From an uncultured Clostridium sp. (GTDB taxonomy: Bacteria > Bacillota > Clostridia > TANB77 > CAG-508), in NCBI GenBank assembly GCA_900557195.1, contig USRT01000026.1, forward strand, positions 1 through 29,446: 29,446 nucleotides of DNA, in the 5' to 3' direction. Below, in pieces: positions 8,096 to 16,274 of the stretch. Made by a program: the position numbers and the translations under genes. Every line of letters begins with the position of its first letter. Within the stretch, counting starts at the first letter, position 1. The notes beneath the pieces were generated by a model, which saw only the letters and a list, made by a program, of their open reading frames with translations, was not told where the DNA came from and ran no database searches.

Positions 8096-8655
8096 TTTAT
8101 CCTAAATTAATTAATGTTAAAAAAACAAATATAATTATGAAAATATTAGTATTAATTTCATTTGTTATATCTTTAGTATCAATTATTATAAATGAGTTAT
8201 GTACTAAAGAATTTAAATGGTCATTTATTGTAATAGTAGGAATTTTGTACACTTGGATTACGACATTATATTCAATAAGAAAAAATGTAAATATAGCATC
8301 ACATGTAGTCATTCAAACAATATGTATATCGATTTTAGTAATATTATTAGATATAATTATTGGATATAGAAAATGGTCATTAGAACTTGCTATTCCTATT
8401 ATTATAGGAGTAGCAAATATCACCATTTTTATATTAACAATTGTCAGTCATAAAAGATATTTTAAGTATGCAATATTTGAGCTTTGTATATTTGTAATAA
8501 GTATGATACCTATTATATTGTTTTTTATACAAATTACAGAAAATTGGATTCCTGCTACAATTTGTTCAGGTATAGCTATAATTACATTAATAAATACAAT
8601 ATTTTTATGTGGTAAAGATTTAAAACAAGAACTAGAAAGATTATTTCATATTTAA
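8092..8655 (+). CDS. DUF6320-like integral membrane protein
   Basis: A 187-residue protein that is almost entirely hydrophobic, with about six membrane segments (near residues 15-33, 42-58, 70-90, 97-117, 122-145 and 152-170) and short charged loops. It lacks the cysteine-rich zinc ribbon that many DUF6320 proteins carry at the N-terminus, so the assignment rests on topology and on the neighbouring hydrolase/acetyltransferase pair. It overlaps the acetyltransferase by 4 nt (ATGA). No enzymatic motif is seen; a role as membrane partner of the acetyltransferase is inference. Confidence 0.6.
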   Translation: MIYPKLINVKKTNIIMKILVLISFVISLVSIIINELCTKEFKWSFIVIVGILYTWITTLYSIRKNVNIASHVVIQTICISILVILLDIIIGYRKWSLELAIPIIIGVANITIFILTIVSHKRYFKYAIFELCIFVISMIPIILFFIQITENWIPATICSGIAIITLINTIFLCGKDLKQELERLFHI

Positions 8656-8701
8656 AATATTACAGTATAAACTATTAAAATATGAACAAAAATTAAAATA
8701 G

Positions 8702-8736
8702 AAAAAGTGTATGTGTTTCTTAAAAAGCACATACAC
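8702..8736 (-). terminator. Terminator of coaD
   Basis: A perfect 9-bp stem (8707-8715 with 8728-8736) encloses the coaD stop codon and is followed on the minus strand by TTTTTC. It also separates the convergent DUF6320-like gene. Confidence 0.75.
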
Positions 8737-9193
8737 AATCTAAAATATCTTTTGGCAAATATTTTGATACATCCTTATTATGTTTTATTAATTCAACAAC
8801 CATACTTGAACTAATTGCTCCTAATTTACCAGATCTTATATAAATTGTATCCATTCCAGATACTTCTTCATTAATCATAGCAACACTTTCTTCATAATCA
8901 TAATCCATACCATTTCTAATTCCTCTAATTAGAAATGTACAATTATATTTACGAGCTACGTCAACAGAAAAGTTATCATATGTTATTACTTTAGCATTTG
9001 TAATTTTTTCTGTTTTTAAAGTTTTTTCAATAGCTTTTTTTATTGTTTCTTGATTATAGCGTCTTTTTTTATCAGAATTTATTCCAATACCAATTATTAC
9101 TTCATCGAAAAGTTTGCATGAAGTTTTTACAACATGTAAATGGCCATTAGTAAAAGGGTCAAAGCTTCCTGCATAAAATCCAATTCTTTTCAT
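8720..9193 (-). CDS. coaD: Phosphopantetheine adenylyltransferase
   Basis: A 157-residue protein of normal family length. It adenylates 4'-phosphopantetheine in coenzyme A biosynthesis in the cytoplasm. Visible motifs are GFYAGSFDPFTNGH at the N-terminus with the T-x-GH nucleotide-binding motif, FLIRGIRNGMDYDYE around residue 86, and ISSSMVVELIKHNKDVSKYLP (the ISSS-x-V signature) around 127-147. It reads toward the DUF6320-like gene, with its own terminator. There is no obvious operon partner. Confidence 0.95.
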   Translation of the reverse strand: MKRIGFYAGSFDPFTNGHLHVVKTSCKLFDEVIIGIGINSDKKRRYNQETIKKAIEKTLKTEKITNAKVITYDNFSVDVARKYNCTFLIRGIRNGMDYDYEESVAMINEEVSGMDTIYIRSGKLGAISSSMVVELIKHNKDVSKYLPKDILDCVCAF

Positions 9194-9380
9194 AAAAATT
9201 TACCTTATATAATATAATAAAGTTTAAAAGTTATTATATTATACTTTCCTTTCTTCATTAATTATTTTATTTCTATGTATGATAAATATAAATTTATATT
9301 ACTATAATATTATATAAAAGTCTATAAAAATAACAGGGAAGAATCAACAAAATTAACTCTGGAGGTTACTATTTACAGTT

Positions 9381-9592
9381 TTTTGTTTAAGAGATAATGT
9401 TACCGTCAAGCAAAGCTTTATATATGTATAAATTTAAACTAATCTTGAAGCGTGTTAATAACTACTGCTAATAAGTTTTATACCACGCAGGTTATTGGAA
9501 AAATTGGATAAATGCGTACCATCGGCGATTAGTTTAAATTTATACATATATAAAGCTTTGCTTGACTAGTATCTGCTTATAAAAAAGTATGA
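9381..9592. ncRNA. Structured element, copy A (probable non-coding RNA; strand not certain)
   Basis: The 430-nt gap between coaD and the GH57 gene holds a strongly structured block. A perfect 37-bp helix (9407-9443 with 9528-9564) closes an 84-nt loop. That loop carries the conserved CTTGAAGCGTG, GTTTTATACCACGCAG (GCGTG can pair with CACGC) and GTACCATC-GCG. Outside the helix lie GTTTAAGAG and TTACCG on the left and AGTATCTGCTT on the right. The same arrangement, with a different helix sequence, recurs at 17991-18207. I do not recognise the family; comparison with Rfam classes such as raiA or skipping-rope RNA would decide. No clear promoter or terminator is visible. Confidence 0.7.
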
Positions 9593-9623
9593 ATCGTAAA
9601 CTATAAAATTTCGTTATTAAGTT

Positions 9624-11225
9624 TTAGTAATAAATCATATAATCTATTTCAGGGAATATACAATCTTTTTCTTGGATAGATTTTAAGAAGTCTTTATCTA
9701 TTTCATCATTTTTTATTTGTTCATATAGTTTAGTAAATCTTCCTATATGGTCTTTAATTCTTTTTTTTGCATAATCAACCATAGTTCCATTAGTTATAAT
9801 AAATAACCAATCACTACTTTGTGCTAAAAGTAATTCTCTTGCACATTGATTTAAAGCAGATTTTTTTATCTTATCATTTTCGTTTGGGAACATATGACAT
9901 AATTCTACCATTCTATCACCAGCTACATGAAGATGTCTATGAACATAATCATTAGTTTGGTTAAGCCAGACTTCACTGTAACCATTAGCACCCCAACTAG
10001 AACGGCAAGGTGTACATTGTTGTATACAAGGGAATTTATCTATATATTCACTTGGTGTAATTAATTTAAAGTTATTTTGGTCAAAATGAATTTTCTTAAA
10101 TAATATGTATAACCAATATGGACCTTCATACCACCAATGACCATATAATTCGGCATCATAAGGACATAATATTATTGGAGGATTTTCCATAAGAGGTGAT
10201 AAATTATTAATTTGAGTGGTTCTACTATCTAAAAAATGACCAGCTTGTTTTTCAGCAGAATCTTTTGCCCATTGCAAGTTATAATAGTCTTTATTTTCTG
10301 TTTTTCCAGTAATTCTATGATATTTTATACCAGTATGAACTCTAGCACCATTTGAAGCGATATATGGTTTTATATATTCATAATCAGTTTCATAACCAAT
10401 ATCTCTATAAAATTCACGATAATTGAAGTCTCCTGGATACCCATTAATAGAACTCCATACTTGTCTTGATGACTCTATATCACGTCCAAAGCAGGTTACT
10501 CCAGTTGGTGAAACGATTGGTGCAAAAGTACCATAAAGAGGTGTAGGGTCTGCATATAAAATTCCATGTGATTCTATAATAGCATATTCTATACCAAATT
10601 CTTTCAAATATTTATCAGCTTCAGGAACATACCCGCATTCAGGAAGCCAAATCCCACGAGGCTGTTTTCCAAAATATTTTTTATAAGTCTGAACACCGAC
10701 TGCTATTTGAGCTTTAACTGTTTGTTCGGTAGTATATAAAATAGGAAAGTAACCGTGTGTTGCACCACATGTAATTATTTCTAAAACACCAATATCTTGA
10801 AAATGTTTAAAAGCTTCAATAAGATTACAATTATATACATCTTTAAAAAGATGTAGGTCATTAGAATAACGTTCTACATAATATTTAGAAAGATTGTTAA
10901 CTCTTTCATCATAAACAGTTCTTTTAACTTCTTTTTTTGCAAGTTCAATATGCTTTTTTAAGTATTTTATATATCTTTTTTGTAATAATTTATTATCTAA
11001 CATATTTAGTAATGGAGGAGTAAGTGACATTGTTATTTTAAAGTCAACATTCTCATCTACTAATTTTTGAAAATTTGTAAGTAATGGAATATATGTTTCA
11101 GAAATTGCTTCATATAACCATTGTTCTTCTAAGTAATCTTCACTTTCTGGGTGATGAACAAATGGCAAATGTGCATGAAGTACAAAACTTACATATCCTT
11201 TTGGATTATTCATATTAAATTTCAT
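9624..11225 (-). CDS. Glycoside hydrolase family 57 protein with DUF1957 domain (1,4-alpha-glucan branching enzyme type)
   Basis: A protein of about 533 residues. The N-terminus GYVSFVLHAHLPFVHHPE is the GH57 start motif. Other family features are HGYFPIL, GIWLPECGY with the probable nucleophile Glu, and CPYDAELYGHWWYEGPYW with the probable acid Asp. The C-terminal helical DUF1957 part (RMVELCHMF, LLLAQSSDWLFIITNGT) is typical of bacterial and archaeal GH57 branching enzymes, which create alpha-1,6 branches. ATG 11225 is chosen, with AGGTG 6 nt upstream; GTG 11234 and ATG 11213 are alternatives. It overlaps the end of the DUF4912 gene. With the divergent GT4 gene it suggests alpha-glucan synthesis. 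Confidence 0.88.
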   Translation of the reverse strand: MKFNMNNPKGYVSFVLHAHLPFVHHPESEDYLEEQWLYEAISETYIPLLTNFQKLVDENVDFKITMSLTPPLLNMLDNKLLQKRYIKYLKKHIELAKKEVKRTVYDERVNNLSKYYVERYSNDLHLFKDVYNCNLIEAFKHFQDIGVLEIITCGATHGYFPILYTTEQTVKAQIAVGVQTYKKYFGKQPRGIWLPECGYVPEADKYLKEFGIEYAIIESHGILYADPTPLYGTFAPIVSPTGVTCFGRDIESSRQVWSSINGYPGDFNYREFYRDIGYETDYEYIKPYIASNGARVHTGIKYHRITGKTENKDYYNLQWAKDSAEKQAGHFLDSRTTQINNLSPLMENPPIILCPYDAELYGHWWYEGPYWLYILFKKIHFDQNNFKLITPSEYIDKFPCIQQCTPCRSSWGANGYSEVWLNQTNDYVHRHLHVAGDRMVELCHMFPNENDKIKKSALNQCARELLLAQSSDWLFIITNGTMVDYAKKRIKDHIGRFTKLYEQIKNDEIDKDFLKSIQEKDCIFPEIDYMIYY

Positions 11226-12349
11226 TCCTTTCACCTGAAGATGGATTATTTAAATCAAAATATTTAATATTTTCTGCTGGGTAAATTTTTTGATAAATGT
11301 CATATATATTGTAAATTTTTCCTATATTTTGAATAAAAGATAAAGAAGTTATTTTCTTTCCTTCTATAATATTTGTTTTAACATTTCTGAAATATACAGT
11401 ATCTCCTAAACTATCAAATAAAATATGATCATTTGGAGCTTCCATTTTATTTGAGGAAGTTATATAAATATAATTTTCTGGTATAGGCTTTATAGACTGT
11501 TTGTTTTGATTAATAGGCTTTCTGCCAAGTTCAATATTATAAATACATTTACTATCAGGAATATGAAGATACCAACTATTTGCAAAATCATTAATTTCGA
11601 CCTCAAATGAATAATTATTTGTTTCATTATGAATTATTAAAAATGGTTTTGTTTCTTCAAAAAATTTTTCGCCATATTCATTAATTAAATTTTGTCTATC
11701 TAAATCTGATATATCCCAATAAACAAATAAAGTAGTAGGTGTTTGTGCTAGAACTTTAACAATTGTTTGATTATATCTGTAAGGCAAGTCGTAGTATTCT
11801 AAAACTTCTATTTTTCTTTTTGATGTGCTAGATTTTGATTTAGAAGAATTCTTTTTAGTAGTAGAAGCTTTTTTAGTAGTTTTTGATTTTTTACTAGAAG
11901 TAGTTTTAGAAGTTTTTGTTTTTTTGTTAGAAGTAGAATTTGGCAAATTAGTTTCTTCTGTATTAGTTGTAGTAGATTTCTTTTCAGATTTACTTTTTTT
12001 AGAACTAGTAACCTTTTTAGATTTACTAGATTCTTCAGAAGAAGTATTACCATTAGTTTTTGACCCGCTTTTTTAGTTTTGGTTCTGATCCGTTTTTTAT
12101 ATCTATTTCTTGCTTTTGTATTTCTTCTAACTTTTTAGATGTTTTTTTAGTTTTATTATTAGAAGTAGTTTTAGTAGTTTTTTGGGCAGGTTCTTTTGAA
12201 GAAACCGCTTTTTTTGAATTTTGCAATCTTTCTTGGTTACTATTTTTATTTGTAGAAACAGATTTTTTAATTTTTTCTGTTTGAAATTCGTCTTTTTTTT
12301 CACTTTGAAATTCGTTTAAAATTTCTTTTTCTTTTGGTTTTCTTGGCAT
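11215..12349 (-). CDS. DUF4912 protein with long Lys/Ser/Thr-rich N-terminus, read through a +1 shift at CGG
   Basis: A protein of 377 residues after the shift. About the first 185 residues are low-complexity Lys/Ser/Thr/Glu repeats. A DUF4912 domain follows (YNQTIVKVLAQTPTTLFVYWD onward), a fold often found beside GH57/DUF1957 genes and thought to bind carbohydrate or assist glucan synthesis. The conventional frame from ATG 12349 (AAAGGAGG upstream) ends at 12053. Skipping the C of the in-frame CGG at 12067-12065 reads Lys-Gly-Ser and carries the same low-complexity style straight into the DUF4912 frame. The only alternative start downstream is a TTG at 11946 without a ribosome site. Confidence 0.82.
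12064..12067 (-). other. +1 recoding site 3 (CGGG), DUF4912 protein
   Basis: On the minus strand AAG-CGGG: skipping the C at 12067 reads Lys-Gly(GGG). The zero frame stops 4 codons later. This is the only CGGG among the six sites. Confidence 0.75.
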
Positions 12350-12388
12350 TTTTTCCTCCTTTGTAAAAACTCTCATTTTTCCATAAAT

Positions 12389-12417
12389 ATACTATAACAT
12401 AATGGAAAAAAATACAA
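12389..12417 (-). promoter_or_regulatory. Promoter of the DUF4912-GH57 operon
   Basis: On the minus strand TTGTAT (12417-12412), a 17-nt spacer and TAGTAT (12394-12389), 40 nt before ATG 12349. Confidence 0.5.
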
Positions 12418-12449
12418 TAGAAAAAATAAAAAATGTCTAAAAATATATA

Positions 12450-12478
12450 TTGACTTTTATAGGAAAGTTATATAGAAT
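12450..12478 (+). promoter_or_regulatory. Promoter of the GT4 gene
   Basis: TTGACT (12450-12455), a 17-nt spacer and TAGAAT (12473-12478), about 55 nt before the start. It is back to back with the DUF4912-GH57 promoter, so the glucan genes could be co-regulated. Confidence 0.6.
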
Positions 12479-12534
12479 TATTTGTAGAAAAAAGGGAAAA
12501 ACTAAAGAAGATCGAAAGGAGATAAAAGGGCTAA

Positions 12535-13827
12535 ATGAGAATTTTAATGTTAACATGGGAATACCCACCAAGAATAGTTGGAGGAATTGCAAGAGTAGTA
12601 CATGATTTATCACATAAATTGGTAAAAGATGGTCATGAAGTTACTGTTGTAACATATAAAGATGGAGATAGTCCAGAATATGAAGACGATAAAGGAGTTA
12701 AAGTTTATAGAGTAAATAATTATATGATAAGCCCTAATAATTTTATAGATTGGATTATGCAACTAAACTTTAACATGGTTGCAAAAGCTTCCGAGATAAT
12801 TAATAAAGAAGGAAAATTTGATTGTATACATGCCCATGATTGGCTTGTAGCATATGCTGCAAAAACATTAAAAAATTCTTATGAAATGCCAATTGTTTCT
12901 ACAATACATGCTACAGAAGCTGGAAGAAATAGTGGGATACATGATGAAACACAAAGGTATATTAATGATACTGAATGGCTTCTTACTTATGAATCTACAG
13001 AAGTAATAGTAAACAGCAATTATATGAAATGTGAACTACAAAGATTGTTCGGCTTACCTTTTGAAAAAATAAATGTAGTTCCAAATGGTATTAATTTAAA
13101 CAATTTTTCTGGTATAGAAAAGGATTACGATTTTAGAAGACAATATGCAATGGATAATGAAAAAATAATACTTTATGTAGGAAGACTTGTATATGAAAAG
13201 GGAATACAAAATTTAATTTCTGCTATGCCAAAAATTCTGCAAGGATATAATGATACAAAACTTGTAATTGCAGGAAAAGGTGGAATGCTAGACGAATTAA
13301 GAGCTCAAGCAAATAGAATGGGACTTGGAAATAAAGTATATTTTACAGGGTACCTAAATTCGAAACAAGTTCAAAAAATGTACAAATGTGCAGACATAGC
13401 AGTTTTTCCAAGCACATATGAACCATTCGGAATTGTAGCATTAGAAGCAATGCTTGCAGGAATTCCAACTGTAGTATCAGATATAGGTGGTTTAAATGAA
13501 ATTGTAACACATGGAGTGGATGGAATGAAAAGCTATGCAGGTAATCCAAATTCCATTGCCGATTCAGTTCTAACATTATTATATGATCATAGGCTATGTG
13601 ATAATATTTCAAAAAAAGCAAAAAATAAAGTTAAAGAACAATTTAACTGGAATAAAATTGCACAAGATACACATTTCATTTATGAAAAAGCAATTTGTCA
13701 AACTATGGCAGAAAAACAAGCAAGAGAAATTGAACAAGAACAAGCAAAGAAGACCAAAAAAGCTAAAAATACAGATAAAGAAATTACAAATCTATTAAGC
13801 TTTAAAAAGAAACATGCTTATGCATAA
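12535..13827 (+). CDS. GT4-family glycosyltransferase (glycogen-synthase-like)
   Basis: A 430-residue GT-B protein. The N-terminal domain starts MRILMLTWEYPPRIVGGIAR, the PPRxVGG glucan-synthase-type start; HAHDW lies near residue 100. The C-terminal domain has YVGRLVYEKGIQ, VIAGKGG and the nucleotide-sugar motif PSTYEPFGIVALEAMLAG (E-x7-E). The last 45 residues are a charged Lys/Glu/Gln-rich tail of uncertain role. GAAAGGAG lies upstream. The position opposite the GH57 branching enzyme and DUF4912 genes suggests that it elongates an alpha-glucan such as glycogen, or makes a glucan precursor. Sugar donor specificity cannot be read from the sequence. Confidence 0.85.
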   Translation: MRILMLTWEYPPRIVGGIARVVHDLSHKLVKDGHEVTVVTYKDGDSPEYEDDKGVKVYRVNNYMISPNNFIDWIMQLNFNMVAKASEIINKEGKFDCIHAHDWLVAYAAKTLKNSYEMPIVSTIHATEAGRNSGIHDETQRYINDTEWLLTYESTEVIVNSNYMKCELQRLFGLPFEKINVVPNGINLNNFSGIEKDYDFRRQYAMDNEKIILYVGRLVYEKGIQNLISAMPKILQGYNDTKLVIAGKGGMLDELRAQANRMGLGNKVYFTGYLNSKQVQKMYKCADIAVFPSTYEPFGIVALEAMLAGIPTVVSDIGGLNEIVTHGVDGMKSYAGNPNSIADSVLTLLYDHRLCDNISKKAKNKVKEQFNWNKIAQDTHFIYEKAICQTMAEKQAREIEQEQAKKTKKAKNTDKEITNLLSFKKKHAYA

Positions 13828-13831
13828 AATG

Positions 13832-13877
13832 TGTCAAAAGTGTCAAAAGGTGTCAAAAGGGACGGGGCATTTTGACA
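13832..13877 (+). repeat. REP-like repeat (TGTCAAAAG x3, GGGACGGGGCA, TTTTGACA)
   Basis: Three tandem TGTCAAAAG units (13832, 13841, 13851) precede GGGACGGGGCA and a closing TTTTGACA that pairs with any one of them. It starts 4 nt after the GT4 stop. Its core matches the repeats at 14330, 14517, 21201 and 21275. Such elements are usually mobilised in trans by REP-associated tyrosine transposases; none is encoded here. Confidence 0.75.
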
Positions 13878-13975
13878 ATATAACTTTGAATCTTTAAAAA
13901 TAAACTAGAGGATTTTTATAAAAATAATAGATTAAACATTTATTTATAATAATAAAGACAAAATGGAGGTTGTTT

Positions 13976-14314
13976 ATGAATAATGTATATGATACAGCAA
14001 ATAAACTTGCTTATGAAATTAAAGAATCAAAAGAATATAAAGAATATAAATTAGCAAGGCAAAAGATAAATGAAAATCCAGAATTAAAAGCAAAAATTGA
14101 CGAATTTGAAAAAGTAAGATATGAAGCACAAGTTCTTTCAATAAAAGCAAGAGCAGAAGACCAAGAGAAAATAAAAAAATTGCAAGAGTTATATGATATA
14201 TTAGTAAAAAATAGTGATATAAAAGAATATTTTGATTTAGAAGTAAAATTCAATGTAATGATTGCTGATGTAAATAAAATTATTGCAGAATCAATAAAAG
14301 ATGTATTAATTTAA
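13976..14314 (+). CDS. YlbF/YmcA-family regulatory protein
   Basis: A 112-residue, nearly all-helical acidic/basic protein matching the Com_YlbF domain: NVYDTANKLAYEIKESKEYKEY, then NENPELKAKIDEFEK and a C-terminal FNVMIADVNKIIAESI. In Bacillus the YlbF-YmcA-YaaT complex controls RNase Y activity, competence and sporulation; a similar role here is inference. GGAGG (13965-13969) places the start at ATG 13976 rather than the earlier in-frame TTG. REP-like repeats bracket the gene on both sides. Confidence 0.82.
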   Translation: MNNVYDTANKLAYEIKESKEYKEYKLARQKINENPELKAKIDEFEKVRYEAQVLSIKARAEDQEKIKKLQELYDILVKNSDIKEYFDLEVKFNVMIADVNKIIAESIKDVLI

Positions 14315-14329
14315 GAATTCTAAAAGGGA

Positions 14330-14543
14330 TGCCAAAAGGGACGGGGCATTTTGACAATATTTTAACTTACTGTATGAGATGTATGAGGAAAATAAAACGT
14401 TATTTAACTTAGTATAATAGAATTAGGTAAAATGAGATTTTATTGTAATTATCTAAATATAGATCACAATACTTATACATATATAAATGTTATGTTATAT
14501 GAGGAAATTAAAAAATTGTCAAAATGCTCCGTCCCTTTTGGCA
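14330..14543. repeat. REPIN-like pair: two REP repeats in inverted orientation
   Basis: TGCCAAAAGGGACGGGGCA...TTTTGACA (14330-14356) and its near-perfect inverse (14517-14543) face each other across about 160 nt. Differences are single bases (GGAG against GGGG). The pair fills the gap between the YlbF-like and peptidase genes. The spacer between them shows no gene. Confidence 0.7.
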
Positions 14544-14587
14544 TTTTTGGGGCCAATAAGATGATAAAAAGAAAAGAGGTTTTGGTT

Positions 14588-15286
14588 ATGGAGTATATTT
14601 TTATTATAAGTATAAGTTTAATTTCTTTAATTGTTCTTGTATTTATTTATCAAATAAAAATAAAAGATATTAAAAAAATAAAAGAAATAGGATTTTCGAA
14701 AGAGTTAAATAATATTACAGACAAGTTGCCAGAAAATAAAGAAATATGTGAAGGCATTTTAAAACAAATAAACAATAATGGGAATGTTAAAATTGTAGAA
14801 GACAAAAATGCTAAAGCGAGTTTATATATTGCTATAACTAATACAATCAGTATTGCAAACATAAAAGAGTCTTTTACAAGAGTTCAAACAATAGCTCATG
14901 AATGTATACATTCTACTCAAAATAGACGTATATTAATGTTTAATTTTATATATTCTAATTTTTATTTATTATATTTTGTTTGTATTTGTTTATTAACTTT
15001 ATTTAATAAACTTTCAAACCAAATGTTACATGTAGTTATATTAACACTTTTTAGTTTTATTTATTATAAAGTAAGAAGTTATTTAGAAACAGATGCAATG
15101 ACCAGAGCTCCATATGTTGCTAAAGAATACATAGAAAAAAGTGATGTTATTAAAAAAGAAGAATTAGATACAATTATGAAAGGTTATGATACAATTAACA
15201 AGATTGGAATTAAACTAGTGAATTTTCAAATTTTTGCAAATTGTATTTTGAAGGTGGTTATTTATTGTGTTATTTGCATAATTTAA
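14588..15286 (+). CDS. Membrane-bound zinc metallopeptidase-like protein (HECIH motif)
   Basis: A 232-residue protein. It has an N-terminal membrane segment (about residues 3-20), a zinc-binding HExxH motif in TIAHECIHSTQ (near residue 104), and hydrophobic segments around 118-138, 145-160 and 215-232. Downstream ETDAMTRAPYVAKEY could give the third zinc ligand. It resembles membrane zinc peptidases of the YugP/M48-like type, but I cannot assign it to one family or give a substrate. The start is set at ATG 14588, with AGAGG 8 nt upstream; the frame is open back to 14432, but that stretch runs through a REP repeat and looks non-coding. Confidence 0.65.
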   Translation: MEYIFIISISLISLIVLVFIYQIKIKDIKKIKEIGFSKELNNITDKLPENKEICEGILKQINNNGNVKIVEDKNAKASLYIAITNTISIANIKESFTRVQTIAHECIHSTQNRRILMFNFIYSNFYLLYFVCICLLTLFNKLSNQMLHVVILTLFSFIYYKVRSYLETDAMTRAPYVAKEYIEKSDVIKKEELDTIMKGYDTINKIGIKLVNFQIFANCILKVVIYCVICII

Positions 15287-15412
15287 TGTATGTTCAAAAG
15301 CTATTTAGGGTAAGAATGGTTCTAATAAATTATATAAAAAATGACAAAAAGCCAACAAAATTGAATAGTAAAAGCATCTAAATAATAGATAGAATTAAAG
15401 GAGGCAAATAAA

Positions 15413-15994
15413 ATGAAGAAAAAGATTTTATATGCAATGTTATTTATAATTATTATAGGATGCACATTTACTATATACATACAAAGTACAAAAGATAATC
15501 GATATAATGACAATGTGACTGAAAAACATGATAATGAAGAGTATAATAAGGGAAGAGAAGACCAAAATAACAAAAACAATACTCCTGAACAAAAGAATAA
15601 AGATTTATATGGATATATATTTTATTCTGGATTTATTTCTAATATGACTTCTTTTGATGATAAAATAATAATAACTAATTATGAATCTTTAGAAGATTAT
15701 TGTCATAAATATAATAACTATACTTATGATGAACAAGGCAATATATTATATGGTAGATTAGACAAATTATTAACACAATATGATAATAATTTTTTTAAAG
15801 AAAATTCATTAGCTATACAATATGTTGAGAAAACTAGTGGATCAGATGAAGTACAGTTTATTAATGCAAGTATAATAGATGAAGACAAAATTAAAGTTAA
15901 TTATAAAATTATAAAACCTGAGATTGGAACTTGTGATATGAGTGGAGTTTTAATAATTGTTGAAACAAATAAAGATATTATTGATATAATGTAA
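15413..15994 (+). CDS. Putative lipoprotein of unknown function
   Basis: A 193-residue protein. MKKKILYAMLFIIIIGC is a short lipoprotein-type signal peptide with Cys 17 in an I-I-G-C lipobox, so the protein is probably attached to the outer face of the membrane. A low-complexity Asp/Asn/Lys/Glu linker (about residues 25-65) leads to a globular domain of about 125 residues with alternating strands (YIFYSGFISNMTSFDDKIIITNYESLEDY). I recognise no family. AAAGGAGG lies upstream and a perfect terminator downstream, so it is probably monocistronic. Confidence 0.7.
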   Translation: MKKKILYAMLFIIIIGCTFTIYIQSTKDNRYNDNVTEKHDNEEYNKGREDQNNKNNTPEQKNKDLYGYIFYSGFISNMTSFDDKIIITNYESLEDYCHKYNNYTYDEQGNILYGRLDKLLTQYDNNFFKENSLAIQYVEKTSGSDEVQFINASIIDEDKIKVNYKIIKPEIGTCDMSGVLIIVETNKDIIDIM

Positions 15995-16091
15995 AATCTA
16001 TATTAATATTTGAGACATAAAATATTAATATATTCAATTAAATAGGATAATAACATAAAGGGAAAGTATTATTAACAGAATATATAATTAT

Positions 16092-16132
16092 AAAAAATAG
16101 AATAGTATATATAATTTACTATTCTATTTTTT
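16092..16132 (+). terminator. Strong bidirectional terminator
   Basis: A perfect 16-bp inverted repeat (16092-16107 with 16117-16132), with A-run and T-run ends, about 100 nt after the lipoprotein gene. The remaining 140 nt to recJ hold only a possible -10 TACAAT near 16239. Confidence 0.85.
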
Positions 16133-16274
16133 ATAAGATACATTATAGTAATTTAAAATATTACAAAAAATTTGCTCCTTAAATATTACTTATTCACCTT
16201 TTTTTCAAAATACTCTTTAAAAAACAAATAAAATAGTATACAATAGGGTAAATTTAAAAAATGGGGAGAAATAT

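Noticed and set aside
11825..12284. Plus-strand ORFs opposite the DUF4912 N-terminus
   Set aside because: Their Phe/Leu/Val-rich low-complexity sequence is the mirror of the Lys/Ser/Thr-rich minus-strand coding, with no ribosome site.
14432..14587. Upstream extension of the membrane peptidase gene
   Set aside because: The open frame passes through a REP repeat, and AGAGG with ATG 14588 gives a better start directly before the membrane segment.
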